From: Allorhizobium borbori
Lineage (GTDB): Bacteria > Pseudomonadota > Alphaproteobacteria > Rhizobiales > Rhizobiaceae
DNA: 64,000 nucleotides
Assembly: GCF_014196535.1 (NCBI RefSeq)
Contig: NZ_JACIDU010000011.1
Span: forward strand, 62,001-126,000
Direction: 5' to 3'
Below the pieces are notes generated by a model. That model was not told where the DNA came from. It searched no databases and saw only the letters and a program-made list of their open reading frames with translations. The position numbers were made by a program, and so were the translations under genes. This document shows positions 36,289-44,756 of the stretch, one piece after another. Each line of letters opens with the position of its first letter. Position 1 is the first letter of the stretch.

Positions 36289-37092
36289 GTGTTCAAGCCT
36301 GCATTTGCCGTTCTGGCTGCCAGCCTCTCCTTTCTTTCTGCCCAAACCGCTTTGGCGGGCGATCATCTCTGGTCCGGCGACTGGGCGTTGACGCTCGGAG
36401 GCACCGGTTTCGTGGGGCCGAAATTCGAAGGTTCCAAAAAGAACTCCCTCCAGTTTGCACCGATTATTTCGCTCGGCAAGCAGGGTGCTGGCCCGCGCTA
36501 CGTTTCGCGCAACGATAATCCGTCGCTGTCGCTGTTTGACGAAGGCGCCTTCCGCGCCGGTGTCACCGGCAAACTCGTGATGCCGCGCGATCCGGATGAC
36601 GAGAAGGAACTGAAGGGTATGAGGGAGGTGAAGCTCGGCGGCGAACTCGGTGGTTTCGCCGAAGTCTATCCGACTGAATATCTCCGCGTGCGGGGTGAAG
36701 TGCGCCAGGGCATTCGCAGCCACCACGGCGTGGTTGGCGATATCGCCGCCGACGGCTTCGTGGACGTGACCCCGAACATTCGCGTTTCGGCCGGTCCGCG
36801 CATGCGCTTCGCCAGTGCCGATTACTTCGATCATTATTACGGCGTGTCCGCCGCCAGCGCCGCGGCCGGCGGCCCCAGCGCCTATTCGCCCTCGGGTGGC
36901 CTGCACTCCATCGGCGTCGGCGGTGCGGTCGACTGGAAGCCGACGGAAAACATCACGGCCTCTTCCTTCGTCGAATATCGCCGCCTGATGGGCCCTGCCG
37001 CCGATTCGAGCCTTGTGAAGGAGCGCGGCTCTGAAAACCAGCTCGTGATCGGCTTGTCCGCCAGCTACAAATTCAATTTTACGCTGGAATAA
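36289..37092 (+). CDS. MipA/OmpV family outer membrane protein
   Basis: A 267-residue MipA/OmpV beta-barrel protein. A signal peptide (FAVLAASLSFLSAQTALAG, cleaved near residue 23) is followed by repeated amphipathic strands with aromatic girdles and Gly turns. It ends in QLVIGLSASYKFNFTLE, a C-terminal beta-signal ending in an aromatic-rich strand. Family members include MltA-interacting scaffolds and OmpV osmoadaptation proteins; which applies here is unknown. The start codon is GTG at 36289. An intrinsic terminator follows at 37152. Confidence 0.85.
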   Translation: MFKPAFAVLAASLSFLSAQTALAGDHLWSGDWALTLGGTGFVGPKFEGSKKNSLQFAPIISLGKQGAGPRYVSRNDNPSLSLFDEGAFRAGVTGKLVMPRDPDDEKELKGMREVKLGGELGGFAEVYPTEYLRVRGEVRQGIRSHHGVVGDIAADGFVDVTPNIRVSAGPRMRFASADYFDHYYGVSAASAAAGGPSAYSPSGGLHSIGVGGAVDWKPTENITASSFVEYRRLMGPAADSSLVKERGSENQLVIGLSASYKFNFTLE

Positions 37093-37151
37093 GAGCCGCC
37101 ATTTCCGCCGAAGCTTGACCTTGGCGGCGGTGCGCCGATACTTGACGGAAG

Positions 37152-37185
37152 AGGGGAGCCGCTTGAGAAGCGACGCTCCCCTTTG
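37152..37185 (+). terminator. Intrinsic terminator after the MipA-type gene
   Basis: AGGGGAGC (37152-37159) pairs with GCTCCCCT (37175-37182); an inner GCTT/AAGC stem adds stability. A short T-run (TTTG) follows. It ends 24 bp before ubiA and separates the two genes. Confidence 0.75.
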
Positions 37186-37208
37186 TCGATCAAGGACGGG
37201 AGCCCACC

Positions 37209-38168
37209 ATGAACGAGACCACGGCCGGGGATGGACGCGTTATCGACGCGCCTTCCGATAATTGGGTCTATCGCTTTTTGCCACGCTGGCTCTGGCCTTT
37301 TGCCCAGCTTGCACGCTGGGACAGGCCCATCGGCTGGCAGCTTCTGATGTGGCCGTGCTTCTGGTCGGCGGCGATGGCCGCCAATGTCGCCAAGGCCGAG
37401 CAGCAGTTCTATCTGCCGATCTTCATCTTCCACCTGTTCCTGTTCTTCATCGGCTCCGTTGCCATGCGCGGCGCGGGCTGCACCTGGAACGATCTGGTCG
37501 ACCACGATATCGATGCGCAGGTGGCGCGCACCCGTTCGCGACCGCTGCCGTCCGGGCGGGTCAGCCGGTTGCAGACGAAGATTTTCCTCGCCCTTCAGCT
37601 TCTCGTCGGGCTTCTCGTCCTGTTCCAGTTCAATACATTCGCCATCGGCCTGGCGATCGCCTCGTTGCTTGTGGTGGTCATCTATCCCTTTGCCAAGCGG
37701 TTTACCGACTGGCCGCAGCTCTTTCTGGGACTGGCCTTTTCCTGGGGCGCCCTCATGGGATGGGCCGGCATGTTCGGCAATCTCTCCTGGGCGGCTGTGA
37801 TCCTTTACGTTGGGGCCGTGGTCTGGACCATCGGCTATGACACGATCTACGCCCATCAGGACAAGGAGGACGACGCGCTTGTCGGCGTGCGTTCGACGGC
37901 GCGGCTGTTCGGGGAACGCACGAAGACCTGGCTCTGGCGGCTTTACGGGGCGACCTTCCTTGCGATTGCCGCCTCCTTTGCGCTCGCCGGCATCGGGCCG
38001 GTGGCTTATGTCGGACTTCTGGCCGGCGGCGTCATGCTGGTCTGGCAAATTCTGGTGCTGGATATCGACAATCCCGACCAATGTCTGGCGTTGTTCAAGT
38101 CGAACAACCGCGTCGGAGCGCTGATCTTCGCCGGGTTGCTGCTCTCTCTGCTTTTTCTTCCCGGCTGA
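37209..38168 (+). CDS. ubiA: 4-hydroxybenzoate polyprenyltransferase
   Basis: A 319-residue UbiA prenyltransferase with eight or nine membrane helices. It attaches the polyprenyl chain to 4-hydroxybenzoate in ubiquinone synthesis. The first Asp-rich site NDLVDHDIDAQVARTRSRPLPSG and the second DTIYAHQDKEDDALVGVRST are both intact, and LARWDRPIGWQLL starts the fold. Length is typical. The supplying polyprenyl diphosphate synthase is at 17.5 kb. It is preceded by a terminator and an ACGGGAG ribosome site. Confidence 0.94.
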   Translation: MNETTAGDGRVIDAPSDNWVYRFLPRWLWPFAQLARWDRPIGWQLLMWPCFWSAAMAANVAKAEQQFYLPIFIFHLFLFFIGSVAMRGAGCTWNDLVDHDIDAQVARTRSRPLPSGRVSRLQTKIFLALQLLVGLLVLFQFNTFAIGLAIASLLVVVIYPFAKRFTDWPQLFLGLAFSWGALMGWAGMFGNLSWAAVILYVGAVVWTIGYDTIYAHQDKEDDALVGVRSTARLFGERTKTWLWRLYGATFLAIAASFALAGIGPVAYVGLLAGGVMLVWQILVLDIDNPDQCLALFKSNNRVGALIFAGLLLSLLFLPG

Positions 38169-38187
38169 GCATCCATGAAAACAAAGA

Positions 38188-38217
38188 CAGGCCCGGCTTC
38201 ACGGGAAGCCGGGCCTG
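38188..38217 (-). terminator. Intrinsic terminator downstream of the DUF6101 gene
   Basis: CAGGCCCGGCTTC (38188-38200) and GAAGCCGGGCCTG (38205-38217) form a perfect 13-bp stem with a 4-nt loop. On the minus strand it is followed by TCTTTGTTTTC, so it terminates the DUF6101 gene. On the plus strand it may also stop ubiA readthrough. Confidence 0.85.
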
Positions 38218-38262
38218 ATCTCGCGCGGAGCGGTGGATCTTTGGGCCGGAGGTCGGCCTTTT

Positions 38263-38829
38263 TTAAGACCGCGCGATGATTTCCTTGCCTTCGATCTTCA
38301 TCGTCACGCCCAGCGAGCCGGTCTTGCGGCGAACGAGGAAACGGGGACGGCGATCGGCGAAATAGGCGTGGCGGCGGCGCTCGGCGGTGGGCTCGCGACG
38401 GATAGGGCCGATATGGTCCTCCAGCGGGCGGGCAACGCCATCGGCTTCAACCATCAGCATCGGCACACGGAAGGCGACGGACCAGGAGCGCCAGTCGGCG
38501 GCGATGTCGCACAGGTCATGGGCGACGAGCAGCGGAATGGAGAGGTCGGGGTCCTCGTGGTGAAGTTCGAGCGTGACGGTCATCGTGCCGTCGCCATGGT
38601 CGATGGCGCGGGCGGCAATGCCCTTGAAGGCGCGGGCCGGCAGGGCAAACGAGATGGGCAGGCCGCTTTGGGGCAGGATGCGGCGCAGCACGGCGCCGCG
38701 TTCATCCAGCGTCACGCTGACATTGCCGTTCTCGCTGTTCAGTGCGTATTCCACCTGCTGCGGAAAGCGAGCCGGATCGATCCGGAATGCAGCCTCCGCC
38801 CAGACGGGCTTCAGAACCGTGTTAGCCAT
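38263..38829 (-). CDS. DUF6101 family protein
   Basis: A 188-residue soluble protein that I recognise as the rhizobial DUF6101 family. It begins MANTVLKPVWAEAAFRIDPARFPQ. Its middle has a beta-rich layout (VSVTLDERGAVLRRIL, GDGTMTVTLELHHEDPDLSIPLLVAHDLCDIAADW), and it ends in RRPRFLVRRKTGSLGVTMKIEGKEIIARS. There is no signal peptide or membrane helix. Biological role is unknown. It is separated from the DUF1217 gene by a 338-bp divergent region. Confidence 0.8.
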   Translation of the reverse strand: MANTVLKPVWAEAAFRIDPARFPQQVEYALNSENGNVSVTLDERGAVLRRILPQSGLPISFALPARAFKGIAARAIDHGDGTMTVTLELHHEDPDLSIPLLVAHDLCDIAADWRSWSVAFRVPMLMVEADGVARPLEDHIGPIRREPTAERRRHAYFADRRPRFLVRRKTGSLGVTMKIEGKEIIARS

Positions 38830-39167
38830 CGTATCATTTCCCTTGTCTTACCTTCGGAGTCTTCCGCTCCTGAGCAGTCGGGACGTTTTCGTCCTCTGAT
38901 GGATGCACGATACCGCCGCCCCGTTGGAGACCACTTAAAAATCGCGGTAAAGAAAACATTGCTGTTTCCAATGGTTAGCACTTTCGCCAATGGACAGGGT
39001 TGAGAAAGTCTTGCACTCGGCCCGTCAGCGCGGCGGGGCGCTTGCACAAGATGTGTAAAGCTTCGGTTAAGGAAGCGGGGTTATGATCAAAACACCGATC
39101 CTGCGGCGCGATGCCTGCGTTCCGCTCCGGGCCATGAACTGGGCCTTTGCATCGAAGGACTTATTCC
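38830..39167. other. 338-bp divergent region between DUF6101 and DUF1217 genes
   Basis: No real gene supported. It should hold both promoters. Near 39140-39167 is the ribosome site of the DUF1217 gene (GAAGGACTTATTCC). No sigma-28 or flagellar class promoter could be read with confidence. Confidence 0.4.
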
Positions 39168-41699
39168 GTGACCCTGTCGACCTATACGAGCTATCTGATC
39201 GTTACCAAGGACCTGAACACATCGCTCAACCGCGTTGCATCGGACTCCCAGGTCAAGCGCGAGACGGAATATTATCAGGCCAACATCGGTAACGTGACCT
39301 CGGTCGACGAGTTCATGAAGGACTACCGGCTCTATTCCTATGCGATGAAGGCCTATGGTCTGGAAGACATGACCTATGCTAAGGCCTTCATGCGCAAGAT
39401 CCTCGAAAGCGATCTGACGGATTCCTCGAGCTTCGCCAACAAGCTGACGGACACGCGCTACCAGACATTTGCAGCGGCTTTCAATTTTGCAGGCGGCACG
39501 AAGGCGGCGCAGTCCAGTGCGCAGGAAAGTGATGTGAAGGACGCCTACGAGGCATCCCTCACGGCAAACGAGGCCGCGATCAACACGGAAACCAAGTACT
39601 ACAACACCGCGATCGACAAGATCACCACCGTTGACGGTCTGGTGAACAATTCGCGGCTGATGTCCTATGCCCTGAAGGCGTACGGGGTATACACGGACTA
39701 TTATTCCAAGGATAAGCTCAAGCAGTTGCTGACCAGCGACATGAGCGACCCGACGAGCTACGGCAATGTCGAATATGTTCAGAAGCGCGCCACGCTGGTG
39801 TCCACCAACAGCGACCTGAAGGTGGTGGTCGATGCCATCGACAACCGCAGCGCCTTGATTTCTGCCAACGCCTCCATCGATGCGAAACTCAACGATACGT
39901 CGACGACGTTGACGGCCGAGGAGCGCCAGACGCTGGAGGATACGAAGGCCGCGAACGCGAACTCGATCAGCACCTATGAAACGGCACTGCAGGATGCGGT
40001 CGGCACCACTGATGACAGTCAGCTTGCCGTCATCCGTTCGAACTACAAGACGACGATGACCGAAAACGAACGTCTGATCGGTATCATCGACAAGACGCTG
40101 GCGATGGCTTCACAGTTTTCGTTCAACACGGATGGAACGCTGGTGAACGCCACCGCCCAGACGGCCGAGCAGAAGGAGTCGATGAAGACCACCTATCTGA
40201 TCAATGTCTCCGAAGGCCCGTCCTATACGCTGTTTGCCGCCAACAAGGCCCATTATGAAGAAGTCATTGCCAATGCGACGACCGTGGACGACCTGACCAA
40301 CGATGCGCGCGTCGTGGAGTACATCAAGACGGCTTACGGCCTCAGTTCCGTGACCTCCGCCTCGACCGTTCGCGCCATGTTGTTGAGCGACCCCGAAAAT
40401 GCCAACAGTTCGGCGGCGGTGAAGGGGCTTCAGGACTTCCCGCGCTTTTTCAATTTCAACAGCGACGGCACCGTCAAATCCGGAATGACCGCCCAGAGCA
40501 ACGCGGATATTACTTTCACCAACGTGAAGGGCGTTGAGGTGACGATGAATCCGCTGCAGGACATCGCCGCAAAGTACAAGACGAATTACCTCACCGCCTA
40601 TCAGGACGACATCGACCTGGCGATGGAGAACTACGAGAAGCGCATCGACGCTGTGAAATCGCTCAGCGACCTTATGGAAACCAACAAGTCCTATTGGCAG
40701 AGTAACGCCGTCACCGGCAAGGAATATGCGACCTATGGCGACAAGCCGGAACTGTGGCAGATGGCCATGGAAGCCTACGGCATCGATTCGTCCAAATATT
40801 CCGAAACCAAGGTACGGCGCATCCTGACGAGTGATCTGTCGGACAAGAGCAGCTATATCTATACGCTCAAGGACGATAATCTGGTCAAGTTCGCCAAGGC
40901 CTTCAATTTCGATGCCAAGGGCAATATCGAAGTGCCGTTGCAGGCCCAGTCCGAAGGGGTCGTCAATGACCTCACATCGGCCTACAAGTCGCAGAAGGTC
41001 CGCTTCCTGACGGGCAAGGAGGCGGAAACCGCCACCAAGAAGGCTGAGACGGAGATCACCTATTACAAGGAACAGCTTGCCCGCATCACCACGGTCGATG
41101 AGCTGCTGAAGGATTCCCGTCTTGTCGATGTGATGCTGACCTCGCGCGACATCGATCCGAAATCGGTCACCACCGCCGACCTGAAAAAGATGTTCCTTTC
41201 CGATTTCTCGGACCCCAAGAGCTTCGTGAACCAGCAGGAGAACAAGGATTTTGCCGAACTGGTCGCCTCGTTCAACTTCGATAGCAAAGGCAAGCTGACC
41301 GATGACAAGTCGGTTCTCGGTGCCGTGCAGCAGCGCGGCGATGTGCTCGAAACCGTCAATCTCTATGTGCGTCAGATGCTGGAACAAAAGGAAGGCGACA
41401 GTTCGGAAGGGGTGCGCCTCGCCCTTTACTTCCAGCGCAAGGCGCCCGAGATCACCTCGGCCTACAGCTTCCTCAACGACAGCGCCCTCACGCAGTTCTT
41501 CACCAAGACCTTCAGCCTTTCCACCTACTTCTCGAATATGGAAGTGGACAAGCAGAAGGAGATGATCGAGAAACTGGTGGATGTCAAAAAGCTTGACGAT
41601 CCCGCCTATGTTCGCACGCTGATCCAGCGCTACACGGCTCTTTTCGATTCCTCCAACAGCAACGCCTCTTCGGCAGCGCTGACGCTTCTGACGTCTTGA
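39168..41699 (+). CDS. Large DUF1217 repeat protein (flagellar-associated family)
   Basis: An 843-residue protein made of five or six copies of a DUF1217-type helical unit, each about 120-170 residues. A copy typically contains a YY/TxYYxxxI segment, xVDxLxxxSRLxxYAxxAYG, and ILTSDLSDxSS(F/Y), followed by a FNF strand; examples are near residues 20-100, 140-205, 340-430, 490-590 and 610-700. DUF1217 proteins in rhizobia usually lie near flagellar genes, but none are nearby here. No signal peptide. The GTG at 39168 has GAAGGA upstream and starts VTLSTYTSYL, the canonical N-terminus. Flagellar-type secretion is possible but not shown. Confidence 0.83.
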   Translation: MTLSTYTSYLIVTKDLNTSLNRVASDSQVKRETEYYQANIGNVTSVDEFMKDYRLYSYAMKAYGLEDMTYAKAFMRKILESDLTDSSSFANKLTDTRYQTFAAAFNFAGGTKAAQSSAQESDVKDAYEASLTANEAAINTETKYYNTAIDKITTVDGLVNNSRLMSYALKAYGVYTDYYSKDKLKQLLTSDMSDPTSYGNVEYVQKRATLVSTNSDLKVVVDAIDNRSALISANASIDAKLNDTSTTLTAEERQTLEDTKAANANSISTYETALQDAVGTTDDSQLAVIRSNYKTTMTENERLIGIIDKTLAMASQFSFNTDGTLVNATAQTAEQKESMKTTYLINVSEGPSYTLFAANKAHYEEVIANATTVDDLTNDARVVEYIKTAYGLSSVTSASTVRAMLLSDPENANSSAAVKGLQDFPRFFNFNSDGTVKSGMTAQSNADITFTNVKGVEVTMNPLQDIAAKYKTNYLTAYQDDIDLAMENYEKRIDAVKSLSDLMETNKSYWQSNAVTGKEYATYGDKPELWQMAMEAYGIDSSKYSETKVRRILTSDLSDKSSYIYTLKDDNLVKFAKAFNFDAKGNIEVPLQAQSEGVVNDLTSAYKSQKVRFLTGKEAETATKKAETEITYYKEQLARITTVDELLKDSRLVDVMLTSRDIDPKSVTTADLKKMFLSDFSDPKSFVNQQENKDFAELVASFNFDSKGKLTDDKSVLGAVQQRGDVLETVNLYVRQMLEQKEGDSSEGVRLALYFQRKAPEITSAYSFLNDSALTQFFTKTFSLSTYFSNMEVDKQKEMIEKLVDVKKLDDPAYVRTLIQRYTALFDSSNSNASSAALTLLTS

Positions 41700-41727
41700 C
41701 GGTTTCAGTCGGCTTTCCGATTTTCGA

Positions 41728-41760
41728 AAGGCGGCATCCTCCGGGGTGCCGCCTTCTTCC
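41728..41760 (+). terminator. Intrinsic terminator of the DUF1217 gene
   Basis: AAGGCGGCA (41728-41736) and TGCCGCCTT (41747-41755) form a perfect 9-bp stem followed by a pyrimidine/T-rich stretch (CTTCCTTTTGG). It lies 29 bp after the stop. Confidence 0.8.
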
Positions 41761-41799
41761 TTTTGGCGGGTGTCCAACCGGTTGACCCGTTCGACCCTT

Positions 41800-41823
41800 C
41801 GATATATTCGGTGAAACATATCG
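41800..41823 (+). promoter_or_regulatory. ModE-type Mo-box in front of modA
   Basis: CGATAT (41800-41805), 12 spacer bases, then ATATCG (41818-41823). This has the 24-bp geometry of the ModE box of E. coli (CGTTAT-N12-ATAACG). It overlaps the modA leader and ends 13 bp before the ATG at 41837, a position that would block transcription. A ModE-type regulator is encoded 3 kb downstream. Confidence 0.75.
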
Positions 41824-41836
41824 GAAGGGAGATTCC

Positions 41837-42625
41837 ATGAAACGATTTGTGATGCGCGCTCGCCTCGGCGGCTTTCTCTTGCTGCTGCTCGCCCTCATTT
41901 CCGGACCGATTTCGGCCTCCGCCGCCGAAAAGGTCACGGTTTTTGCCGCCGCCAGCCTCAAGGACGTGCTGACGTCGATTTCCGAAGAGTGGAAGAAGGA
42001 AACGGGCAACGAGGCCGTGTTCTCCTTTGCCGCGTCGTCGGCGTTGGCCAAGCAGATCGCCGAAGGTGCGCCGGCCGACCTCTTCATTTCCGCGGATCTC
42101 GACTGGATGGACAATGTGGAGAAGCAGGGTCTCGTGAAGGAGGGCACGCGTCTTTCGCTGCTCGCCAATCGCATCGTGCTGGTGGCGCCCGCCGATTCCA
42201 AAGCAGAGTTGAAGGTCGCGCCCGGCTTCGATCTTGCCGGTGCGCTCGGCAACGAAAAGCTTGCCATGGGCAATGTCGACAGCGTCCCCGCCGGCAAGTA
42301 TGGCAAGGCCGCGCTTCAAAAGCTTGGTGTCTGGGAGAGCGTTTCCGCCAAGGTGGCACAGGCGGAAAACGTTCGCGCCGCCCTGCTGCTCGTTTCGCGC
42401 GGCGAAGCGCCCTTCGGCATCGTTTATGAAACGGATGCCAAGGTCGACCCCAAGGTGAAGATCCTCGACCGGTTCCCGGAAGACACGCACAAGCCGATCA
42501 TCTATCCGGCTGCCGTTCTGAAGGAGGCGAAGTCGCCGGTCGCTGCGGTCTTCCTCGACCTGCTCAAGACCGAAAAGTCGAAGGCTGCCTTCGAGGCCGC
42601 CGGCTTCACGGTGCTGGCGAAGTAA
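41837..42625 (+). CDS. modA: Molybdate ABC transporter substrate-binding protein
   Basis: A 262-residue periplasmic molybdate-binding protein. A signal peptide (about 1-32, LGGFLLLLLALISGPISASAA) precedes the fold VTVFAAASLKDVLTSISEEW, with a later FSFAASSALAKQIAEGAPADLFISAD carrying Ser residues that ligate the oxyanion. It ends in SKAAFEAAGFTVLAK. First gene of modABC, under a Mo-box, with AAGGGA ribosome site. Molybdate is taken up for Moco enzymes; moaB at 14 kb uses it. Confidence 0.95.
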   Translation: MKRFVMRARLGGFLLLLLALISGPISASAAEKVTVFAAASLKDVLTSISEEWKKETGNEAVFSFAASSALAKQIAEGAPADLFISADLDWMDNVEKQGLVKEGTRLSLLANRIVLVAPADSKAELKVAPGFDLAGALGNEKLAMGNVDSVPAGKYGKAALQKLGVWESVSAKVAQAENVRAALLLVSRGEAPFGIVYETDAKVDPKVKILDRFPEDTHKPIIYPAAVLKEAKSPVAAVFLDLLKTEKSKAAFEAAGFTVLAK

Positions 42626-42631
42626 CGCCGG

Positions 42632-43321
42632 ATGGGCCTGTCCGATGCCGAATGGGTAGCGGTGATGCTCAGCCTGAAGGTGGCCGTCGTGGCGGTTGCC
42701 TTCGCGCTGCCGGTCGCCATCGCGGTGGCCTTGCTTCTCTCCCGCAGCCGCCTGCCGGGCGTCGGTCTCGTCAATGGCCTCGTTCACCTGCCGCTCATCC
42801 TGCCGCCGGTCGTGACAGGCTACCTGCTCCTCATCGCCTTCGGGCGGCGGGGGGTAATCGGTGCCGTCCTCAATGAGTGGTTCGGCCTTGTCTTTTCGTT
42901 CCGCTGGACGGGAGCGGCGCTCGCCGCCGCCGTCATGGGCTTTCCCCTCATGGTGCGCTCCATACGGCTTTCGATCGACGCCGTCGACCGCAGGCTGGAA
43001 GCCGCTGCCGCAACGCTCGGCGCCGGTCCTGTGAAGGTGTTCTTCACGATCACATTGCCGCTCATCCTGCCGGGCATCGTCGCCGGTACCATTCTCGGCT
43101 TCGCCAAGGCGCTCGGTGAATTCGGGGCAACGATCACTTTCGTTTCCAACATTCCCGGCGAAACCCAGACGCTTGCCGCCGCCATCTATACCTATACGCA
43201 GGTGCCGGGCGGGGAGGCGGGGGCCGCGCGGCTTACTGCCATTTCCATCGTGATCTCGCTGATGGCGCTCATCGCCTCCGAAGTGCTGGCGCGGCGCATC
43301 GCCCGGAGGATGGGTGCATGA
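42632..43321 (+). CDS. modB: Molybdate ABC transporter permease
   Basis: A 229-residue inner-membrane permease with about five helices. It carries the ABC coupling loop EAAATLGAGPVKVFFTITLPLILPGIVAG (EAA motif) and the conserved FAKALGEFGATITFVSNIPGETQTL. It starts 6 bp after modA and overlaps modC by 4 bp (ATGA), so the three genes are one unit. Confidence 0.95.
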   Translation: MGLSDAEWVAVMLSLKVAVVAVAFALPVAIAVALLLSRSRLPGVGLVNGLVHLPLILPPVVTGYLLLIAFGRRGVIGAVLNEWFGLVFSFRWTGAALAAAVMGFPLMVRSIRLSIDAVDRRLEAAAATLGAGPVKVFFTITLPLILPGIVAGTILGFAKALGEFGATITFVSNIPGETQTLAAAIYTYTQVPGGEAGAARLTAISIVISLMALIASEVLARRIARRMGA

Positions 43322-44397
43322 GCCTGCTGGTCGACGTCACCCACAGGCACGGCGAGTTCACCCTCGGCGCGGCCTTTTCCGCAGCCGATGGCCTGACCGC
43401 GCTTTCCGGCCCTTCCGGTTCCGGCAAGACAACGCTGATCAATCTCATCGCCGGCCTCATTCCCCTGCAAAAGGGGCGCATTTTGTTCGATGACCGGGTG
43501 TGGAACGATACGGATGCCGGTATCTTCGTGCCGCCGCATCGTCGTCGCATCGGCTATGTATTTCAGGAGGCCCGGCTTTTTCCGCATGTCAGCGTGCGCG
43601 CGAACCTCGCCTATGGCATGGGTAACGTGGCGAAGGCCGAGCGACCGGCGCGCATGGCGCGTGTCGCCGATCTCCTGCGCATCGCGCCGCTTCTCGACCG
43701 TCGCCCCTCGGGCCTTTCCGGCGGCGAAAAGCAGCGGGTGGCGCTTGGTCGCGCGCTGCTTTCGGCCCCCGAACTCCTGTTGATGGACGAGCCGCTTTCG
43801 GCGCTCGATGCCGGTTTGAAGGCGGATATCCTGCCCGACATCGAGCGTATCCGCGACGCTGAGGGCATTCCGATCCTCTATATCAGCCATTCCATCGAGG
43901 AGGTGGCGCGGCTGGCCACCCACGTCGTCGCGCTTGAGGCGGGTCGCATCGTTGCCACGGGCGGGCCGGAGGCGGCCTTCGCCAGCGGTGTCTCCGGCCA
44001 GCGGTCAGGTTCTTTCCTCACGGCGGTGGTGGCCGAAATCTTCGAAGGGGAGGGGCTGATGCTGGCCCATGCGCCCGGCGGCAAGCTTTACCTGCGCGCG
44101 GCTCCCGTTGCCATCGGCCAGTCGGTGCGCGTCTTCGTACCGGCCGCCGATGTCGTACTGGCGCGCGGCTTGCCGGAGGCGATTTCCACCCTCAATCGCC
44201 TGTCCGGTATCGTCGTCAACCTGCGCGAGGACAAGAACTCCATTCTGGTGGAACTCGATTGCGGCGGTGACCGCTTGTGTGCCGAAGTCACGCGTCGTTC
44301 CTCCGAGCGGCTCGGGATTGCACCGGGCGAGCGGTTGAACGCGCTGTTCAAGGCGGTTCGCACGGAGCCGGAAAACCTGTACCGGCAAAAGATTTAA
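43318..44397 (+). CDS. modC: Molybdate ABC transporter ATP-binding protein
   Basis: A 359-residue ATPase that drives ModAB. Walker A is GPSGSGKTTL (about 32-41), the ABC signature LSGGEKQRVALGRAL, Walker B LLLMDEPLSALDAG, and the switch His follows in ILYISHSIEEVARLA. Residues about 290-355 form a C-terminal TOBE/Mop domain (LSGIVVNLREDKNSILVELDCGG) that can bind molybdate and regulate activity. The 3' end overlaps the convergent modE gene by 4 bp. Confidence 0.95.
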   Translation: MSLLVDVTHRHGEFTLGAAFSAADGLTALSGPSGSGKTTLINLIAGLIPLQKGRILFDDRVWNDTDAGIFVPPHRRRIGYVFQEARLFPHVSVRANLAYGMGNVAKAERPARMARVADLLRIAPLLDRRPSGLSGGEKQRVALGRALLSAPELLLMDEPLSALDAGLKADILPDIERIRDAEGIPILYISHSIEEVARLATHVVALEAGRIVATGGPEAAFASGVSGQRSGSFLTAVVAEIFEGEGLMLAHAPGGKLYLRAAPVAIGQSVRVFVPAADVVLARGLPEAISTLNRLSGIVVNLREDKNSILVELDCGGDRLCAEVTRRSSERLGIAPGERLNALFKAVRTEPENLYRQKI

Positions 44398-44756
44398 TCC
44401 GGCTTGGTCGCGGACAGTGCGTCGCAGAGATAGGTGAGGTCGGCATCGATGGCGGCGCGCGCCGCCGCCTCCATGCTGCGGTAGCGGGACAGCAGGTCCT
44501 GTCCGAAGGGCGTCAGTTCCGCCCCGCCGCCGGCCTTACCGCCGTGGCGCGTCACCACCGAGGGTTCGCGGAACATGTGGTTGATCTCATCGATCAAAAG
44601 CCAGGCGCGGCGATAGGACATGCCCATGGCCGCCCCCGCTGCGCTGATGGAGCCGTGTTCCGCGACGAGCCCCAGAAGATCGGCCTTGCCCGGCCCCAGA
44701 CGGATGCCGTTTGGAAAGTCGATCCTGAGCGTCGTCTTTACGGAAGCTTCGCCCAT
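44394..44756 (-). CDS. modE: ModE-type winged-helix regulator lacking molybdate-binding domain
   Basis: A 120-residue protein that matches only the N-terminal DNA-binding domain of ModE: DLLGLVAEHGSISAAGAAMGMSYRRAWLLIDEIN, then GGKAGGGAELTPFGQDLL. The di-Mop molybdate-binding half of E. coli ModE (residues about 125-262) is missing, as in many alphaproteobacteria. It would bind the Mo-box at 41800, but how it senses molybdate is unclear; it might listen to the TOBE domain of ModC. It overlaps the FAD dehydrogenase stop by 1 bp and is the last gene of that operon. Confidence 0.85.
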   Translation of the reverse strand: MGEASVKTTLRIDFPNGIRLGPGKADLLGLVAEHGSISAAGAAMGMSYRRAWLLIDEINHMFREPSVVTRHGGKAGGGAELTPFGQDLLSRYRSMEAAARAAIDADLTYLCDALSATKPD

